NCBI RefSeq assembly: GCF_023516505.1
Contig: NZ_JAMGBB010000001.1
Span: 2,155,001-2,219,000, forward strand
DNA: 64,000 nt
From: Sphingomonas brevis
GTDB taxonomy: Bacteria; Pseudomonadota; Alphaproteobacteria; Sphingomonadales; Sphingomonadaceae
Direction of reading: 5' to 3'
Part shown: piece after piece, positions 32,749 to 42,591 of the stretch
How the letters are laid out: each line of letters starts with the position of its first letter
Position numbering within the stretch: position 1 is the stretch's first letter
The notes under the pieces: generated by a model
Told to the model about the DNA's origin: nothing
Databases searched by the model: none
What the model saw: the letters and a program-made list of their open reading frames with translations, nothing else
Made by a program: the position numbers and the translations under genes

Positions 32749-34587
32749 TTAGGCGTCGTCGCCCATCCGCAGCGCGGCAATAAACGCCTCCTGCGGGATG
32801 CTGACGCTCCCATATTCCCGCATTTTCGCCTTACCCTTCTTCTGCTTCTCCAGCAGCTTCCGCTTCCGGGTCGCGTCGCCGCCATAGCATTTCGCGGTGA
32901 CGTCCTTGCGCATCGCGCTGATCGTTTCGCGGGCGATGACCTTGCCGCCGATCGCCGCCTGGATCGGGATCTTGAACAGGTGGCGCGGAATGAGGTCCTT
33001 GAGGCGCTCGACCATGCCGCGCCCGCGCGTCTCGGCATTGGCGCGGTGGACGATCATGGAGAGCGCATCGACCGGCTCCTCGTTGACCAGGATGCTCATC
33101 TTGACCAGGTCGCCTTGCCTCGTCCCGATCTGGTGATAGTCGAAGCTGGCATAGCCCTTCGAAATGCTCTTCAGCCGGTCGTAGAAATCAAACACCACTT
33201 CGTTGAGCGGAAGCTCGTAAGTGACCTGCGCCCGGGTGCTCGACCCATGGCCGACATAGGTGAGGTTCTTCTGGATGCCGCGCCGGTCCTGGCATAGCTT
33301 CAGCACCGCGCCGAGATATTCGTCGGGGACGTATATGGTCGCCTCGATCCACGGCTCCTCAATCGTCTCGATCCGGTTGGGGTCGGGCATGTCGGCCGGG
33401 TTGTGCAGCTCGATCACGCGGGCGTCGTCGTTCTTCGATTTGCTGAGCGAGATTCGGTAGACCACCGACGGCGCGGTGGTGATGAGGTCGAGGTCATATT
33501 CGCGGGTCAGCCGCTCCTGGATGATCTCCAGGTGGAGGAGGCCGAGGAAGCCGCAGCGGAAGCCGAAGCCCAATGCCGCGCTGGTCTCCATCTCGAAGCT
33601 GAAGGAGGCGTCGTTGAGGCGAAGCTTGTAAAGGCTGTCGCGGAGCTTTTCGAAATCGGCCGCGTCGGCGGGGAACAGGCCGCAGAAGACGACCGGCTGG
33701 ACTTCCTTGAAGCCGGGAAGCGCTTCGGCGGCGGGCCGCTTGGCATCGGTGATGGTATCGCCGACCCGCGCCTCGCTGATCTCCTTGATCTGGGCGGTAA
33801 TGAAGCCGATCTCGCCCGCGCTGAGATCGTTCAGCTGCTCGATCTTCGGCGTCATGCAGCCAACGCGGTCCACCAAATGCGTGGTGCCGGCGGCCATGAA
33901 CTTGATCTGCTGGCCCTTCTTCAGCACGCCGTCCATCACGCGGACCAGCACGACGACGCCGAGATAGGGGTCGTACCAGCTATCGACCAGCATCGCCTTT
34001 AGCGGCGCGTCGCGGTCGCCCTTCGGCGGCGGGATCTTGTCGACCACCGCCTGCAGCACCTCGTCGATGCCGATGCCCGACTTGGCCGATGCCAGCACCG
34101 CTTCCGACGCGTCGAGGCCGATGATGTCCTCAATTTCCTCGCGGACCTTTTCCGGCTCGGCCGCGGGCAGGTCGATCTTGTTGATCACCGGCACGATCTC
34201 ATGGTCATGCTCGATCGACTGATAGACATTGGCCAGCGTCTGCGCCTCGACCCCTTGCGCTGCGTCGACCACCAGCAGCGCGCCCTCGCAGGCGGCGAGG
34301 CTGCGGCTGACCTCATAGGCGAAGTCGACGTGGCCCGGCGTGTCCATCAGGTTGAGCTCATAGGTCTCGCCATCGGCCGCTTTCCACTTCAGCCGCACCG
34401 TCTGCGCCTTGATGGTGATGCCCCGCTCCTGCTCGATCTCCATATTGTCGAGCACCTGGCCGTGCGTCATCTCGCGCTCGGTAAGGCCGCCGGTGCGCTG
34501 GATGAGCCGATCGGCGAGCGTGCTCTTCCCGTGATCGATATGCGCGATGATCGAGAAGTTACGTATCAAATTCAATGGTTTGGACAA
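32749..34587 (-). CDS. lepA: Elongation factor 4 (LepA GTPase)
   Basis: The 612-residue protein begins [22 protein letters not shown], containing the P-loop, followed by [25 protein letters not shown] and [10 protein letters not shown] of the G domain. The C-terminal half carries the EF-G-like domains and the LepA-specific C-terminal domain ([49 protein letters not shown]). LepA is a ribosome-dependent GTPase acting in translation under stress and in subunit biogenesis. Length is normal. It is transcribed alone, divergent from the CsgG-like gene. Confidence 0.98.
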   Translation of the reverse strand: MSKPLNLIRNFSIIAHIDHGKSTLADRLIQRTGGLTEREMTHGQVLDNMEIEQERGITIKAQTVRLKWKAADGETYELNLMDTPGHVDFAYEVSRSLAACEGALLVVDAAQGVEAQTLANVYQSIEHDHEIVPVINKIDLPAAEPEKVREEIEDIIGLDASEAVLASAKSGIGIDEVLQAVVDKIPPPKGDRDAPLKAMLVDSWYDPYLGVVVLVRVMDGVLKKGQQIKFMAAGTTHLVDRVGCMTPKIEQLNDLSAGEIGFITAQIKEISEARVGDTITDAKRPAAEALPGFKEVQPVVFCGLFPADAADFEKLRDSLYKLRLNDASFSFEMETSAALGFGFRCGFLGLLHLEIIQERLTREYDLDLITTAPSVVYRISLSKSKNDDARVIELHNPADMPDPNRIETIEEPWIEATIYVPDEYLGAVLKLCQDRRGIQKNLTYVGHGSSTRAQVTYELPLNEVVFDFYDRLKSISKGYASFDYHQIGTRQGDLVKMSILVNEEPVDALSMIVHRANAETRGRGMVERLKDLIPRHLFKIPIQAAIGGKVIARETISAMRKDVTAKCYGGDATRKRKLLEKQKKGKAKMREYGSVSIPQEAFIAALRMGDDA

Positions 34588-34731
34588 AGAGGGCCACTTT
34601 GCAGGATGTTGCTTGGCGGCGCGTTAGCAGTTGGCGCTCATACTGTCACCGCCTCCGCACCGAGTCGGCCTCTCGCATCAACTCCCCGTTAGTGTTAGGC
34701 AGCAACACCGATTAATTTACGGGGGTAAATC

Positions 34732-35520
34732 ATGCGTCGTCTGACTTATGCCGCGGCGACACTTGCCGCGGCCGCCTTCGCTTCCGCATCCGGCTTGGCC
34801 GCGCCGCAGGGCACCAGCAACACCGGGGCCAGCGAGTCCCGCAAGATGCAGACCAACGCCACTCAGCAGATCCCGGTGTGCGCCAAGCCGATCGGAGTGC
34901 TGGCGATCGTCGAACCGGAAATGCAGTGGTGGCGCGAATATAACCTTGGCAGCCCCGAGGCGGTGATCAAGGTGTTCGTCCAGCAGTCGCACTGCTTCAC
35001 CATCGTTAACCGCGGCCGTTCGATGCAGAGCCGGGCGATGGAGCGGGCGCTGGCCGACCAGGGCGAGCTCCAGCAGGGTTCCAACCTCGGCAAGGGCCAG
35101 GTCAAGGCGGCCGATTATTTCCTCGAGCCCAACATCGTCACCGCCAACCGCAATTCGGGCGGCGGCGGGGCCGGGGCCGCGCTCGGTGCGCTTGGTGGCT
35201 TGTTCGGCGGTGGCGGCAGCTTCGTCGGCGGTCTAGCTGGCGGGATCAACGTCAAGAAGGGCGAGGCCAATGTCACCTTGTCGGTGGTCAATGCCCGGAC
35301 CACCGAGGAAATGGTCGTCGAAGGCTATGCCCGCAAGAAAGACATTAGCTGGGGCGCCGGCGGCGCCGGCGGCTGGTGGAACGGCTTCGCCGCAGCGGGT
35401 GCCCACGGCTATCAGGATACCGAGATCGGCCAGGTCATCGTGCTGGCCTACCTCGATGCCTACACCAAGTTGCTCGGCCAGCTCGGCGGGATTCCGCAGA
35501 CCTATCCGGCCGCCCAATAG
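34732..35520 (+). CDS. CsgG/curli-assembly-like exported protein
   Basis: The 262-residue protein starts behind GGGGG with a signal peptide (RRLTYAAATLAAAAFASASG). The mature part has IGVLAIVEPE, then CFTIVNRGRSMQSRAMERAL, then KAADYFLEPNIVTANRNSGG and ANVTLSVVNARTTEEMVVEGYARKKDISWG. This order (an ancient fold strand, the F-x-V-x-NRG helix, a DYFLEP strand and a repeated strand pattern) resembles the CsgG domain of curli and holdfast secretion. No lipobox cysteine is visible at the start of the mature protein, unlike true CsgG. A glycine-rich hinge (about residues 140-175) is unusual. No other curli genes lie nearby, so the role is uncertain. A terminator-like hairpin follows. Confidence 0.75.
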   Translation: MRRLTYAAATLAAAAFASASGLAAPQGTSNTGASESRKMQTNATQQIPVCAKPIGVLAIVEPEMQWWREYNLGSPEAVIKVFVQQSHCFTIVNRGRSMQSRAMERALADQGELQQGSNLGKGQVKAADYFLEPNIVTANRNSGGGGAGAALGALGGLFGGGGSFVGGLAGGINVKKGEANVTLSVVNARTTEEMVVEGYARKKDISWGAGGAGGWWNGFAAAGAHGYQDTEIGQVIVLAYLDAYTKLLGQLGGIPQTYPAAQ

Positions 35521-35541
35521 TCCATAACCCATTGAAATGGG

Positions 35542-35571
35542 GGCGCGGTTCGGGTTCATCCCGGCCGCGCC
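35542..35571 (+). terminator. Hairpin after the CsgG-like gene
   Basis: GGCGCGG and CCGCGCC form a 7-base stem, with CGGG/CCCG continuing inside it around TTCAT. It lies 21 bases after the stop codon. There is no U-tract, so it may terminate with Rho or protect the mRNA end. Confidence 0.45.
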
Positions 35572-35672
35572 GTTCATCGACAGGTGCCTGCCGCTGGTCG
35601 AACAAATTTGCATCCTTCGCACGCCGCTCTAGGGTCCCGGCCAAATCCGACCGGGAATTGGGGAGTTTTTTC

Positions 35673-38546
35673 ATGCGCTTAATCGATCGTCGCCTGTCCA
35701 TTCTGCTCGCCGGCGCCTCGCTCCTGGCCGCCTGCGCACCGAGTGCGGCGGTCGAGTCCGCGGCCACTCGCGACCTGGTCGCGGCGGTCGCCCCCGCGGC
35801 ACCTGTGGCGGTAGATCCGGTGCCGGTCACCACCCTGGCCCGTGAGGTAACGATCCCGCACCAAAAGTTCGTGCTCGACAATGGCCTCACCGTCATCGTC
35901 CACGAAGATCACAAGGCGCCGGTTGTCGGCGTCAGCGTATGGTACAATGTCGGCTCCAAGGACGAACCCAAGGGCAAGACCGGCTTCGCCCACCTGTTCG
36001 AGCATCTGATGTTCAACGGCAGCGAGAATTTGCCGGGCGATTATTTCGAATATCTGCAGCAGGTCGGGGCAACCGACTATAACGGCACCACCTCGTTCGA
36101 CCGCACCAACTATTTCGAGACGGTGCCGACCGGCGCGCTTGACCGCGCGCTGTTCATGGAAAGCGATCGCATGGGCCATCTGCTGGGTGCGATCGGGCAA
36201 GACGTGCTCGATAACCAGCGCGGCGTGGTCCAGAACGAGAAGCGGCAGGGCGACAACCGGCCCGGCGGCCTGGTTTTCTACAAGGTCCTCGAAACGCTGT
36301 TTCCCGAGGACCACCCTTATCATCACCAGACGATCGGTTCGATGGCCGATCTCGACGCGGCCAGCCTGCAGACCGTCGGTGGCTGGTTCCACGATAAATA
36401 TGGCCCCAACAATGCGGTCCTGGTGCTGGCCGGCGACATTGACGCGGCAACCGCCCGCCCGCTGGTCGAGAAATATTTTGGATCGATCCCGCGCGGCCCG
36501 GTCAACAATCCTGCGCAGGCTCCGGTCATCCCTCTCGCCTCTCCGCAGTCGGCGGTGATGAAGGACCAGGTCGCGACGACCAGCGTGTCGCGCTTTTGGC
36601 CGGTGCCCGGATTGCTCGACGATCAGCTGGTGGCGCTCGATGTTGGCGGTTCGGTGCTGGGCGGGCTTGCCAGCTCGCGGCTCGACGAAGCGTTGGTGCG
36701 CAACGAGAAGCTGGCGACGTCGGTTTCCGCCGGCCTTTATGCCTTCCAGCGCGTCGGAATTTTCACCGTTTCGGCGACGGTCAAGCCGGGGGTCGACCCG
36801 GCGGTGGTGGAGAAGCGGCTCGACGAGCTGGTTTCCGGGTTCATCGCCAATGGTCCGACCGAGGACGAGGTGCGGCGTGCGACGGTAAGCGAAGTCGGTG
36901 GCCGGATACGTGGGCTGGAACAGGTCGGCGGCTTTGGCGGCAAGGCGGTGACCCTGGCCGAAAGCCAGACGTTCACGGGCGACAGCAATTGGTATGCCCG
37001 CAACCTGGCCACCTATGCCTCGATCACGCCGGCCGCGGTCAGGGCGGCAATGGGGCAGTGGCTGACGAAGCCGGCCTTCTCGCTCAGGCTCGAACCCGGC
37101 GCGCGCCCGCCCTATGAGGAAGCCAAGTCGGTCAACGCCAAGGGTGCCAAGGCGACCAACAAGAATGCCAAGGCCGGAAAGCCGGGTGCCAAGCGCGAAG
37201 TGCCGCCGGTCGGAACGCTGGCCGCCCTCGACTTCCCCGATGTCACCATCACGCGCCTCTCCAACGGCGTGGAGCTGCAATATGCCCAGCGCACGGCGGT
37301 TCCGGTCACCCAGCTCGCATTGTCGTTCGACGCGGGCGAAGCGGCGGATGCGCCTAACGGGCGCGGCCTTCAGTCGATGGTGATGTCGATGCTCGACGAA
37401 GGCGCGGGCGGGATGTCCTCGCAGAAGCTGGCGGAGGCCGAGGAACGGCTCGGCGCCGACATTGATACCGGCAGTTCGCTCGACCGGTCGTCAGTGACGA
37501 TGTCGGCCTTGTCTGCCAATCTCGCGCCGTCGCTCGCCCTGATGGGCGACATCGTCAAGAACCCGACATTCGATCCAGTCGAGCTGGAACGCGTTCGCAC
37601 CCAGCGGCTGACCGGAATCAAGCAGCTCCAGAAGGATCCCAACGGCATCGCACAAAGGGTCCTGCCGACCCTGTTGTTCGGACCCGACCATCCCTATGCG
37701 ACCCTGGCCGGCGGGGACGCCGCGGCCATCGGCCGCTTCACCCGTGACGAACTGGTCGGGTTCAAGGATGCCTGGCTACGGCCCGACCGCCTGAAGATTT
37801 TCGTCGTATCGGACCGGCCGCTGTCGGAAATCCAGCCGCTGATCGAGGCAGAGTTCGGCCAGTGGGCAGCTCCCGCCGTACCCGCCGGCGTCAAGCATTT
37901 CGGCGCCCCGCCGGCGCGGCCGACCGCTCCCAGGATCGTACTCGTCAACCGTCCGGATTCGCCGCAATCGGTAATATCCGGCGGGCAGATCACGCCGGCC
38001 GACCCGCGCAACAATATCGAGGCGGTAATCGCCGCCAATGATGTATTGGGGGGCAACTTCCTCAGCCGGATCAACATGGATTTGAGGGAAGCCAAGGGCT
38101 GGTCCTATGGTGTCACCGGCTCGGTACGGCCGAGTGAAAAGGCGGTTCCCTACGTAATTTCGGCACCGGTCCAGGCGGACCGGACGGGCGATTCGATCGT
38201 CGCCCTCAACAAGGATATTGGCGAATTCCTCAAGCTAAAGGGCGTGACTGCCGACGAGTTTACGCGGACGATCGCCAACCGGGTCAATGCGCTTCCCGGC
38301 CAATATGAGACGTCGGGAGCAGTCCTTTCGGCAATGATGTCCAACGATCTCTTTGGCCGGCCGACGAACTATCAGGAGTCATTGGCGGCCAAATATCGCA
38401 GCTACACGGCCGGGAGCCTTGACCAGGCCATCCGCGGAACGGTCGATCCGAACGGTTTCGTGTGGGTGGTCGTCGGTGACGCGGCCAAGGTGAAGCCCCA
38501 ACTCGACAAGCTCGGCATTCCTGTCGAAGTGATCGAGGCCCGATAA
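35673..38546 (+). CDS. M16 zinc peptidase, two-domain lipoprotein
   Basis: The ATG at 35673 follows GGGGAG and gives 957 residues; a longer frame begins in the upstream gene and is rejected. The signal peptide ends in LLAACAP, a lipobox, so it is predicted to be a lipoprotein. The first M16 half has HLFEHLMFNG, the inverted zinc motif HxxEH of pitrilysin-type enzymes, with the distal glutamate region near RGVVQNEKRQGDNRP. The second half (from about residue 510) lacks the motif, as usual for a structural M16C domain. A Lys/Ala/Asn-rich linker (around residue 490-505) joins them. It likely degrades or processes peptides in the periplasm. Confidence 0.93.
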   Translation: MRLIDRRLSILLAGASLLAACAPSAAVESAATRDLVAAVAPAAPVAVDPVPVTTLAREVTIPHQKFVLDNGLTVIVHEDHKAPVVGVSVWYNVGSKDEPKGKTGFAHLFEHLMFNGSENLPGDYFEYLQQVGATDYNGTTSFDRTNYFETVPTGALDRALFMESDRMGHLLGAIGQDVLDNQRGVVQNEKRQGDNRPGGLVFYKVLETLFPEDHPYHHQTIGSMADLDAASLQTVGGWFHDKYGPNNAVLVLAGDIDAATARPLVEKYFGSIPRGPVNNPAQAPVIPLASPQSAVMKDQVATTSVSRFWPVPGLLDDQLVALDVGGSVLGGLASSRLDEALVRNEKLATSVSAGLYAFQRVGIFTVSATVKPGVDPAVVEKRLDELVSGFIANGPTEDEVRRATVSEVGGRIRGLEQVGGFGGKAVTLAESQTFTGDSNWYARNLATYASITPAAVRAAMGQWLTKPAFSLRLEPGARPPYEEAKSVNAKGAKATNKNAKAGKPGAKREVPPVGTLAALDFPDVTITRLSNGVELQYAQRTAVPVTQLALSFDAGEAADAPNGRGLQSMVMSMLDEGAGGMSSQKLAEAEERLGADIDTGSSLDRSSVTMSALSANLAPSLALMGDIVKNPTFDPVELERVRTQRLTGIKQLQKDPNGIAQRVLPTLLFGPDHPYATLAGGDAAAIGRFTRDELVGFKDAWLRPDRLKIFVVSDRPLSEIQPLIEAEFGQWAAPAVPAGVKHFGAPPARPTAPRIVLVNRPDSPQSVISGGQITPADPRNNIEAVIAANDVLGGNFLSRINMDLREAKGWSYGVTGSVRPSEKAVPYVISAPVQADRTGDSIVALNKDIGEFLKLKGVTADEFTRTIANRVNALPGQYETSGAVLSAMMSNDLFGRPTNYQESLAAKYRSYTAGSLDQAIRGTVDPNGFVWVVVGDAAKVKPQLDKLGIPVEVIEAR

Positions 38547-38579
38547 TCGCCCGCGACTTTGTTTAAAGGGAGAAATGGG

Positions 38580-38843
38580 ATGCGTGCATTTCCGGTAATT
38601 TCGTGCGCGATCGCCTTGGCGTCCACCGCTGCATTCGCGGAAGAAAATCCAAACGAGGACAAGATCGTCTGCAAGCGCGCTGAAGCCGACTATACCGGTT
38701 CGCACCTGTCTCGCCCGAAGAAGGTCTGCAAGAAGCAATCCGAGTGGAAGCAGATGGACCAGGACAAGGAACAGACCATGAGCAAGCTGAGGGATGGCCG
38801 CCTCAGCCCCGACCAGTCGCAGGGCCTGGGCACGCCACGATAA
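38580..38843 (+). CDS. Small exported cysteine-containing protein (87 aa)
   Basis: The ATG at 38580 has GGGAG upstream. MRAFPVISCAIALASTAAFA is a signal peptide, and the mature part contains EDKIVCKRAEADYTGSHLSR then PKKVCKKQSEWKQMDQDKEQ. The pattern I-x-C-[KR]R ... TGS-x-L ... K-x-C-[KR] ... EW is common among small exported proteins of sphingomonads and caulobacters. Function is unknown. It lies 33 bases after the M16 gene and may be in one transcript with it. Confidence 0.74.
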   Translation: MRAFPVISCAIALASTAAFAEENPNEDKIVCKRAEADYTGSHLSRPKKVCKKQSEWKQMDQDKEQTMSKLRDGRLSPDQSQGLGTPR

Positions 38844-38985
38844 GCCCCCTTTGGCATCCCGAATATGCGCTGAATCCTTGGATTTTTGCGCTGTTCCGCA
38901 ATGGAACCGAGACTATCGTTAGGGAACAGTTTAGGATCGTTCTGCGATAAGCTTGCGGATTCAGCGAAAGGGAGCGGAAGCAGCG

Positions 38986-39828
38986 ATGCGTCTTTTTGCG
39001 GTTCTGGGATGGTTACTGGCGTTTCTGGCGCAGCCCGCCGCGGCTGCCACATCGCCGGAGCTGCTGTCCCTCGAACAGCAACTTGCCAGCCTGGTTGCCG
39101 GCAAATCAGGCGAATATGGCATCGCCGCGCTTGATCTTCACACAGGCAAGACCGTCAGCCTTAACGGCGACACTGCTTTCCCCATGGCAAGCACCGTCAA
39201 GCTTGCGGTCGCCGCGGCTTATTTGAGCCAGGTCGATTTTGGTCGCCGGACGCTCGATCAGTCGATCGGCGGACGCAGGGCATCATCGCTGCTCGAAGCG
39301 ATGCTGATCCGCTCGGACAATTATGCGACAGATCTTCTGATCAGTAACCTCGGCGGGCCGAAAACCGTCCAGCAATGGATTAGCTGGCACGGGCTGTCGG
39401 GCATCAGTATCGACCGGACCATCGCCCAGTTGCTTAGCGACCAGCGCGATCTCAGGGATACGCGCGATTCCAGCACGCCGCTGGCGATGATCGAGCTATT
39501 GAAGAAGATCGAGACCGGAAATGTGCTGAAGCCGCAAAGCCGCACATATCTGCAAATGCTGATGGCCAGGTGCATTACCGGCAGCAACCGGATTCGCGCC
39601 CTCCTTCCAGCCGGGACCCGGGTCGAACATAAGACCGGAACCCTGACCGGCCTGACCGACGACGTCGGGTTCATCACCTTGCCCGATGGCCGCCGCATCG
39701 CGATTGCAATTTTCGCTCGCTACGGCAGCGATCGTCCGCGCGGGATAGCGGAGGCGGCGCGCGCCATCTACGACGGCTTTGCCGCCACCTTCCGCTACCC
39801 TTTGGTCACCGCCTACGGCGGCCGCTAA
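38986..39828 (+). CDS. Class-A-beta-lactamase-fold serine hydrolase lacking Glu166
   Basis: The ATG at 38986 gives 280 residues with a signal peptide ending at AAAAT. The active-site serine motif STVK (69-72), the SDN loop (110-112) and KTG (216-218) are all present, as in penicillin-recognising enzymes. In class A enzymes the DRWEPELN loop supplies Glu166 and Asn170 for deacylation; the matching segment here, DRTIAQLL (143-150), has Ile and Leu at those positions. Hydrolysis of beta-lactams is therefore unlikely, and a carboxypeptidase, esterase or antibiotic-trapping role is possible. Function in resistance should not be assumed. It is not linked to an ampR-type regulator. Confidence 0.8.
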   Translation: MRLFAVLGWLLAFLAQPAAAATSPELLSLEQQLASLVAGKSGEYGIAALDLHTGKTVSLNGDTAFPMASTVKLAVAAAYLSQVDFGRRTLDQSIGGRRASSLLEAMLIRSDNYATDLLISNLGGPKTVQQWISWHGLSGISIDRTIAQLLSDQRDLRDTRDSSTPLAMIELLKKIETGNVLKPQSRTYLQMLMARCITGSNRIRALLPAGTRVEHKTGTLTGLTDDVGFITLPDGRRIAIAIFARYGSDRPRGIAEAARAIYDGFAATFRYPLVTAYGGR

Positions 39829-39832
39829 ACCC

Positions 39833-40165
39833 CTATTCAGGGGTGTGGTTGTTTTCCTGGTTCAGGCAAGCCACGTCATATTGCGACACCGATGAGCTGT
39901 TGCGGCTGTTTTGCGGTTGCTCGCCGGCATAATGAGTTCCGGCATTGCCGTCAGGATTGAAGGCGGAACCCGGCGCGCTTGAAGCCTGACCCGGGCGGAC
40001 ATCCTCGCATTCCGCGCCAGGCTGGCCGGTTGGATGGTCTGGCCCATTGAAATGGTCCCAACCGGTGCCGTTGGTCGGTCCCTGGCTGCCGCCCGGCGCG
40101 GCAAGCAAAGTTCCAGGCGAAAGCGCAATTGCTCCCGCCGCAAACAGGTAGGTCAGTTTGTTCAT
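39833..40165 (-). CDS. Small exported protein (110 aa)
   Basis: The start at 40165 follows GGAG with a six-base gap. MNKLTYLFAAGAIALSPGTLLAA is a signal peptide. The mature part is Gly/Asn/Pro-rich (GGSQGPTNGTGWDHFNGPDH) with C-terminal QYDVACLNQENNHTPE and two cysteines. No domain is recognised. It converges on the beta-lactamase-like gene with four bases between stops. Confidence 0.66.
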   Translation of the reverse strand: MNKLTYLFAAGAIALSPGTLLAAPGGSQGPTNGTGWDHFNGPDHPTGQPGAECEDVRPGQASSAPGSAFNPDGNAGTHYAGEQPQNSRNSSSVSQYDVACLNQENNHTPE

Positions 40166-40299
40166 GGCAAGCTCCATGCGGCCGTGCGCTTGGCGCACAG
40201 CCCAAAAACCCCTGTTATTTGAAGCCCCGTCGCCAGCAACGTTCGGGACAAGCGTAGGTTGCCCTTGATGACGTTGGCGCGCGATCAAATGCCGCCATC

Positions 40300-41358
40300 T
40301 CAGGCCAGTCGGGTTACATGTCCCATCTTGCGCCCGGGTCGCGCCTCTCCCTTGTTGTAGAGATGGAGGTTGGCATCGGGTTCGGCCAAAATATCCGCCC
40401 AGCGGTCAATCTCGGAACCGATAAGATTTTCCATTTCAGCCCTGGACGCCACCAGCGACGCATTGCCGAGCGGCAGGCCGAGAATGGCGCGCAGATGCTG
40501 CTCGAACTGTGACGTGTGGGCGCCCTCGATCGTCCAGTGGCCGCTATTATGGACGCGCGGGGCGATTTCGTTGACCAATGGCCCGTCGGCGGTGGCGAAA
40601 AACTCGACAGTCAGGACGCCGACATGGCCGAGCGCATTGGCGATCGCCATGGCGGCGCCGATAGCACTATCCGCCAATTGCTCGATCCCGGGTCCGGCTG
40701 GAACCGTCGAGGTCCTGAGGATGCCGCCTTCATGATGGTTGCGGGTCAGCGGGAACGGGCGCGTTTCGCCAGCGTCGGTGCGCGCGATGACGACGCTGAA
40801 CTCCGCCTCGAAGTCGACGCCGGCCTCCGCCACGGCGGGCTCTCTACCGATGGCGTCCCAGGCCACCTCGACATCGACCGGCTCGCGGATCCACGCCTGG
40901 CCCTTGCCGTCATATCCATAACGGCGGGTCTTGAGCACGATCGGCAGCCCGAGCTCCGCAACGGCGATCCGTAAATCGTCGATCGACGCGACGGCCCGCC
41001 ACCGAGTGACCCGGGCGCCGGCCGCCTCAAGGAAGCTCTTTTCATCGCCGCGATCCTGGGCGACGGCCAGCGACTTGAGGCCGGGCTTCAGCCTGTCGCC
41101 AAGCGCCCGCAACGGTTCGACCGGCAAATTCTCAAATTCATAGGTGATGACGTCGCACTGCGCGCCAAAGCGCTTCAGCGCATCCTCATCATCAAACTCG
41201 GCTTGGGTGAACCGGGCTGAGACCTCGGCGGCGCAGGGGCGCTCGTGCGGGTCGAAGATATGGCACTCATATCCGATCCTGGCCGCGGCCAGCGCCATCA
41301 TCCGGCCAAGCTGGCCGCCACCCAATATGCCGATCGTGGAACCAGGCGCTAATGTCAT
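40300..41358 (-). CDS. purK: N5-carboxyaminoimidazole ribonucleotide synthase
   Basis: PurK uses ATP and bicarbonate to carboxylate AIR in purine synthesis. The start at 41358 overlaps the purE stop as ATGA, so the pair is translationally coupled. The ATP-grasp pattern is clear: [16 protein letters not shown] at the N-terminus, [26 protein letters not shown] near residue 150, [10 protein letters not shown], and the metal site [26 protein letters not shown] near 255. Length (352) is normal. A longer frame to 41400 lies within purE and is rejected. Confidence 0.97.
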   Translation of the reverse strand: MTLAPGSTIGILGGGQLGRMMALAAARIGYECHIFDPHERPCAAEVSARFTQAEFDDEDALKRFGAQCDVITYEFENLPVEPLRALGDRLKPGLKSLAVAQDRGDEKSFLEAAGARVTRWRAVASIDDLRIAVAELGLPIVLKTRRYGYDGKGQAWIREPVDVEVAWDAIGREPAVAEAGVDFEAEFSVVIARTDAGETRPFPLTRNHHEGGILRTSTVPAGPGIEQLADSAIGAAMAIANALGHVGVLTVEFFATADGPLVNEIAPRVHNSGHWTIEGAHTSQFEQHLRAILGLPLGNASLVASRAEMENLIGSEIDRWADILAEPDANLHLYNKGEARPGRKMGHVTRLA

Positions 41359-41837
41359 TCCGGCCGATCGGGAACCGAGTCGGTCTGCTTCGCCCGCCAC
41401 TCGGCCAGCCGCGCGGCCAGCGCCTCGTCGCCATTTGCCAGCATTGCCGCCGCCAACAGGGCGGCGTTGATTGCCCCGGCCTTGCCGATGGCCAATGTCC
41501 CGACCGGAATTCCGGCCGGCATCTGCACGATCGACAACAGGCTATCCATGCCTTTCAGGCTCTTACTCTCGATCGGCACGCCCAGCACCGGCAGCTCGGT
41601 CATCGACGCCGCCATGCCCGGAAGGTGGGCGGCTCCGCCGGCTCCGGCGATGATCGCCTTGAGGCCGCGGTCCCTGGCCGAATGGGCATAGTCGTAAAGC
41701 CGTTTCGGCGTGCGGTGCGCCGACACCACCCGGCTTTCATGGAGCACGCCGAGGGCATCGAGCGTTTCAGCCGCATGACGCATGGTTTCCCAGTCGGACG
41801 TGCTACCCATGATGATTCCGATCAACGGATCGGCCAT
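41355..41837 (-). CDS. purE: N5-carboxyaminoimidazole ribonucleotide mutase
   Basis: PurE moves the carboxyl group on the AIR ring, the step after PurK. The 160-residue protein shows [32 protein letters not shown] and [26 protein letters not shown], the class I PurE signature with the active-site SDW and HRTP. It is the first gene of purEK. A hairpin lies eight bases upstream of the ATG and includes part of the likely ribosome binding site. Confidence 0.97.
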   Translation of the reverse strand: MADPLIGIIMGSTSDWETMRHAAETLDALGVLHESRVVSAHRTPKRLYDYAHSARDRGLKAIIAGAGGAAHLPGMAASMTELPVLGVPIESKSLKGMDSLLSIVQMPAGIPVGTLAIGKAGAINAALLAAAMLANGDEALAARLAEWRAKQTDSVPDRPE

Positions 41838-41844
41838 TTGAAAT

Positions 41845-41869
41845 CCCCGATGCCTGCAGGAAATCGGGG
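41845..41869 (-). promoter_or_regulatory. Hairpin in the purE leader
   Basis: CCCCGAT and ATCGGGG form a perfect 7-base stem around GCCTGCAGGAA, which itself contains CCTGCAGG. On the mRNA strand the 3' arm ends eight bases before the purE ATG and contains the GGGG that would serve as its ribosome binding site, so folding could lower translation. No protein-binding site is recognised. Confidence 0.4.
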
Positions 41870-41971
41870 CTTAATGGGGCAGCGCGGCTGGCGCAATCCG
41901 GGACAGTTGCAGGAATGAGAATCCACATTGTCACCAATCTCGGTTATGTCGCTTGGGTTAGCGGGGGTTGA

Positions 41972-42553
41972 ATGATGCACGACGTTGCCCTGGAGCAGCG
42001 CGATCCGGCGCAATTGCTAGAGGAAATCGCGCGCCTGCGTTCCGAAGTAGCCCGGCTCGAATCGCGGGTCGAGGAGCTGGATCGCCTTGCCCATCGCGAC
42101 CCGCTGGTGCCCTTGTTCAACCGCCGCGGCATGCTCCGCGAGCTCGAGACGATGATCGCCCGGCACGATCGCCACGGCAACCCGGCGGCCGTCCTGTTCG
42201 TCGACCTCAACGACCTCAAGCTTCTCAACGACAGCTTCGGCCATATGGGCGGCGATGCGGCACTGGTCACGGTCGCCGAGAAGCTGGTCGAAGGGACGCG
42301 TGCGACCGACTGCGTCGCCCGGCTGGGCGGAGACGAATTTTGCATCCTGCTCGATCATGCCGACGAAAAGAGCGCGATCGAGACCGCCGAGCGGCTGGTC
42401 GACATCATCGCCCACGAGGAATGCCTGTTCGAAGGTGCGCCGATGCCGCTGTCGGTGGCGATCGGAGTCACGCTGATCGAGAAGGGCGACACGCCCGCGA
42501 CCGTCCTCGCCCGCGCCGACAAGGCGATGTATCGAGTTAAAGCAGCCGCTTAG
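41972..42553 (+). CDS. Soluble GGDEF diguanylate cyclase
   Basis: The 193-residue protein has a short N-terminal coiled coil (residues about 12-40, LLEEIARLRSEVARLESRVE) and then one GGDEF domain: DPLVPLFNRRGM near 43, VDLNDLKLLNDSFGHMGGD near 78, and RLGGDEFC with GGDEF at 119-123. RATD at 110-113, five residues before it, matches the inhibitory site that binds c-di-GMP. All catalytic residues are intact, so it should make c-di-GMP in the cytoplasm with feedback control, probably as a coiled-coil dimer. No sensor domain or membrane helix is present. ATG at 41972 is used; the next codon is also ATG. It is divergent from purE. Confidence 0.92.
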   Translation: MMHDVALEQRDPAQLLEEIARLRSEVARLESRVEELDRLAHRDPLVPLFNRRGMLRELETMIARHDRHGNPAAVLFVDLNDLKLLNDSFGHMGGDAALVTVAEKLVEGTRATDCVARLGGDEFCILLDHADEKSAIETAERLVDIIAHEECLFEGAPMPLSVAIGVTLIEKGDTPATVLARADKAMYRVKAAA

Positions 42554-42581
42554 GCTGTCCGGGGGACAGCCGTCCAAGCGG
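42546..42581. terminator. Bidirectional hairpin between GGDEF gene and gpmA
   Basis: GGCTGTCC-GGG-GGACAGCC is a perfect 8-base stem, extended by outer CCGCTT and AAGCGG. It lies between two convergent genes and overlaps the GGDEF stop codon. Without a U-tract on either side it is probably a weak or Rho-assisted terminator. Confidence 0.5.
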
Positions 42582-42591
42582 ATGCTGCCGC

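Noticed and set aside
35679-37280. 533-codon minus-strand frame opposite the M16 gene
   Set aside because: Arg/Gly-rich shadow with no motif; the M16 gene has a lipobox and HxxEH.
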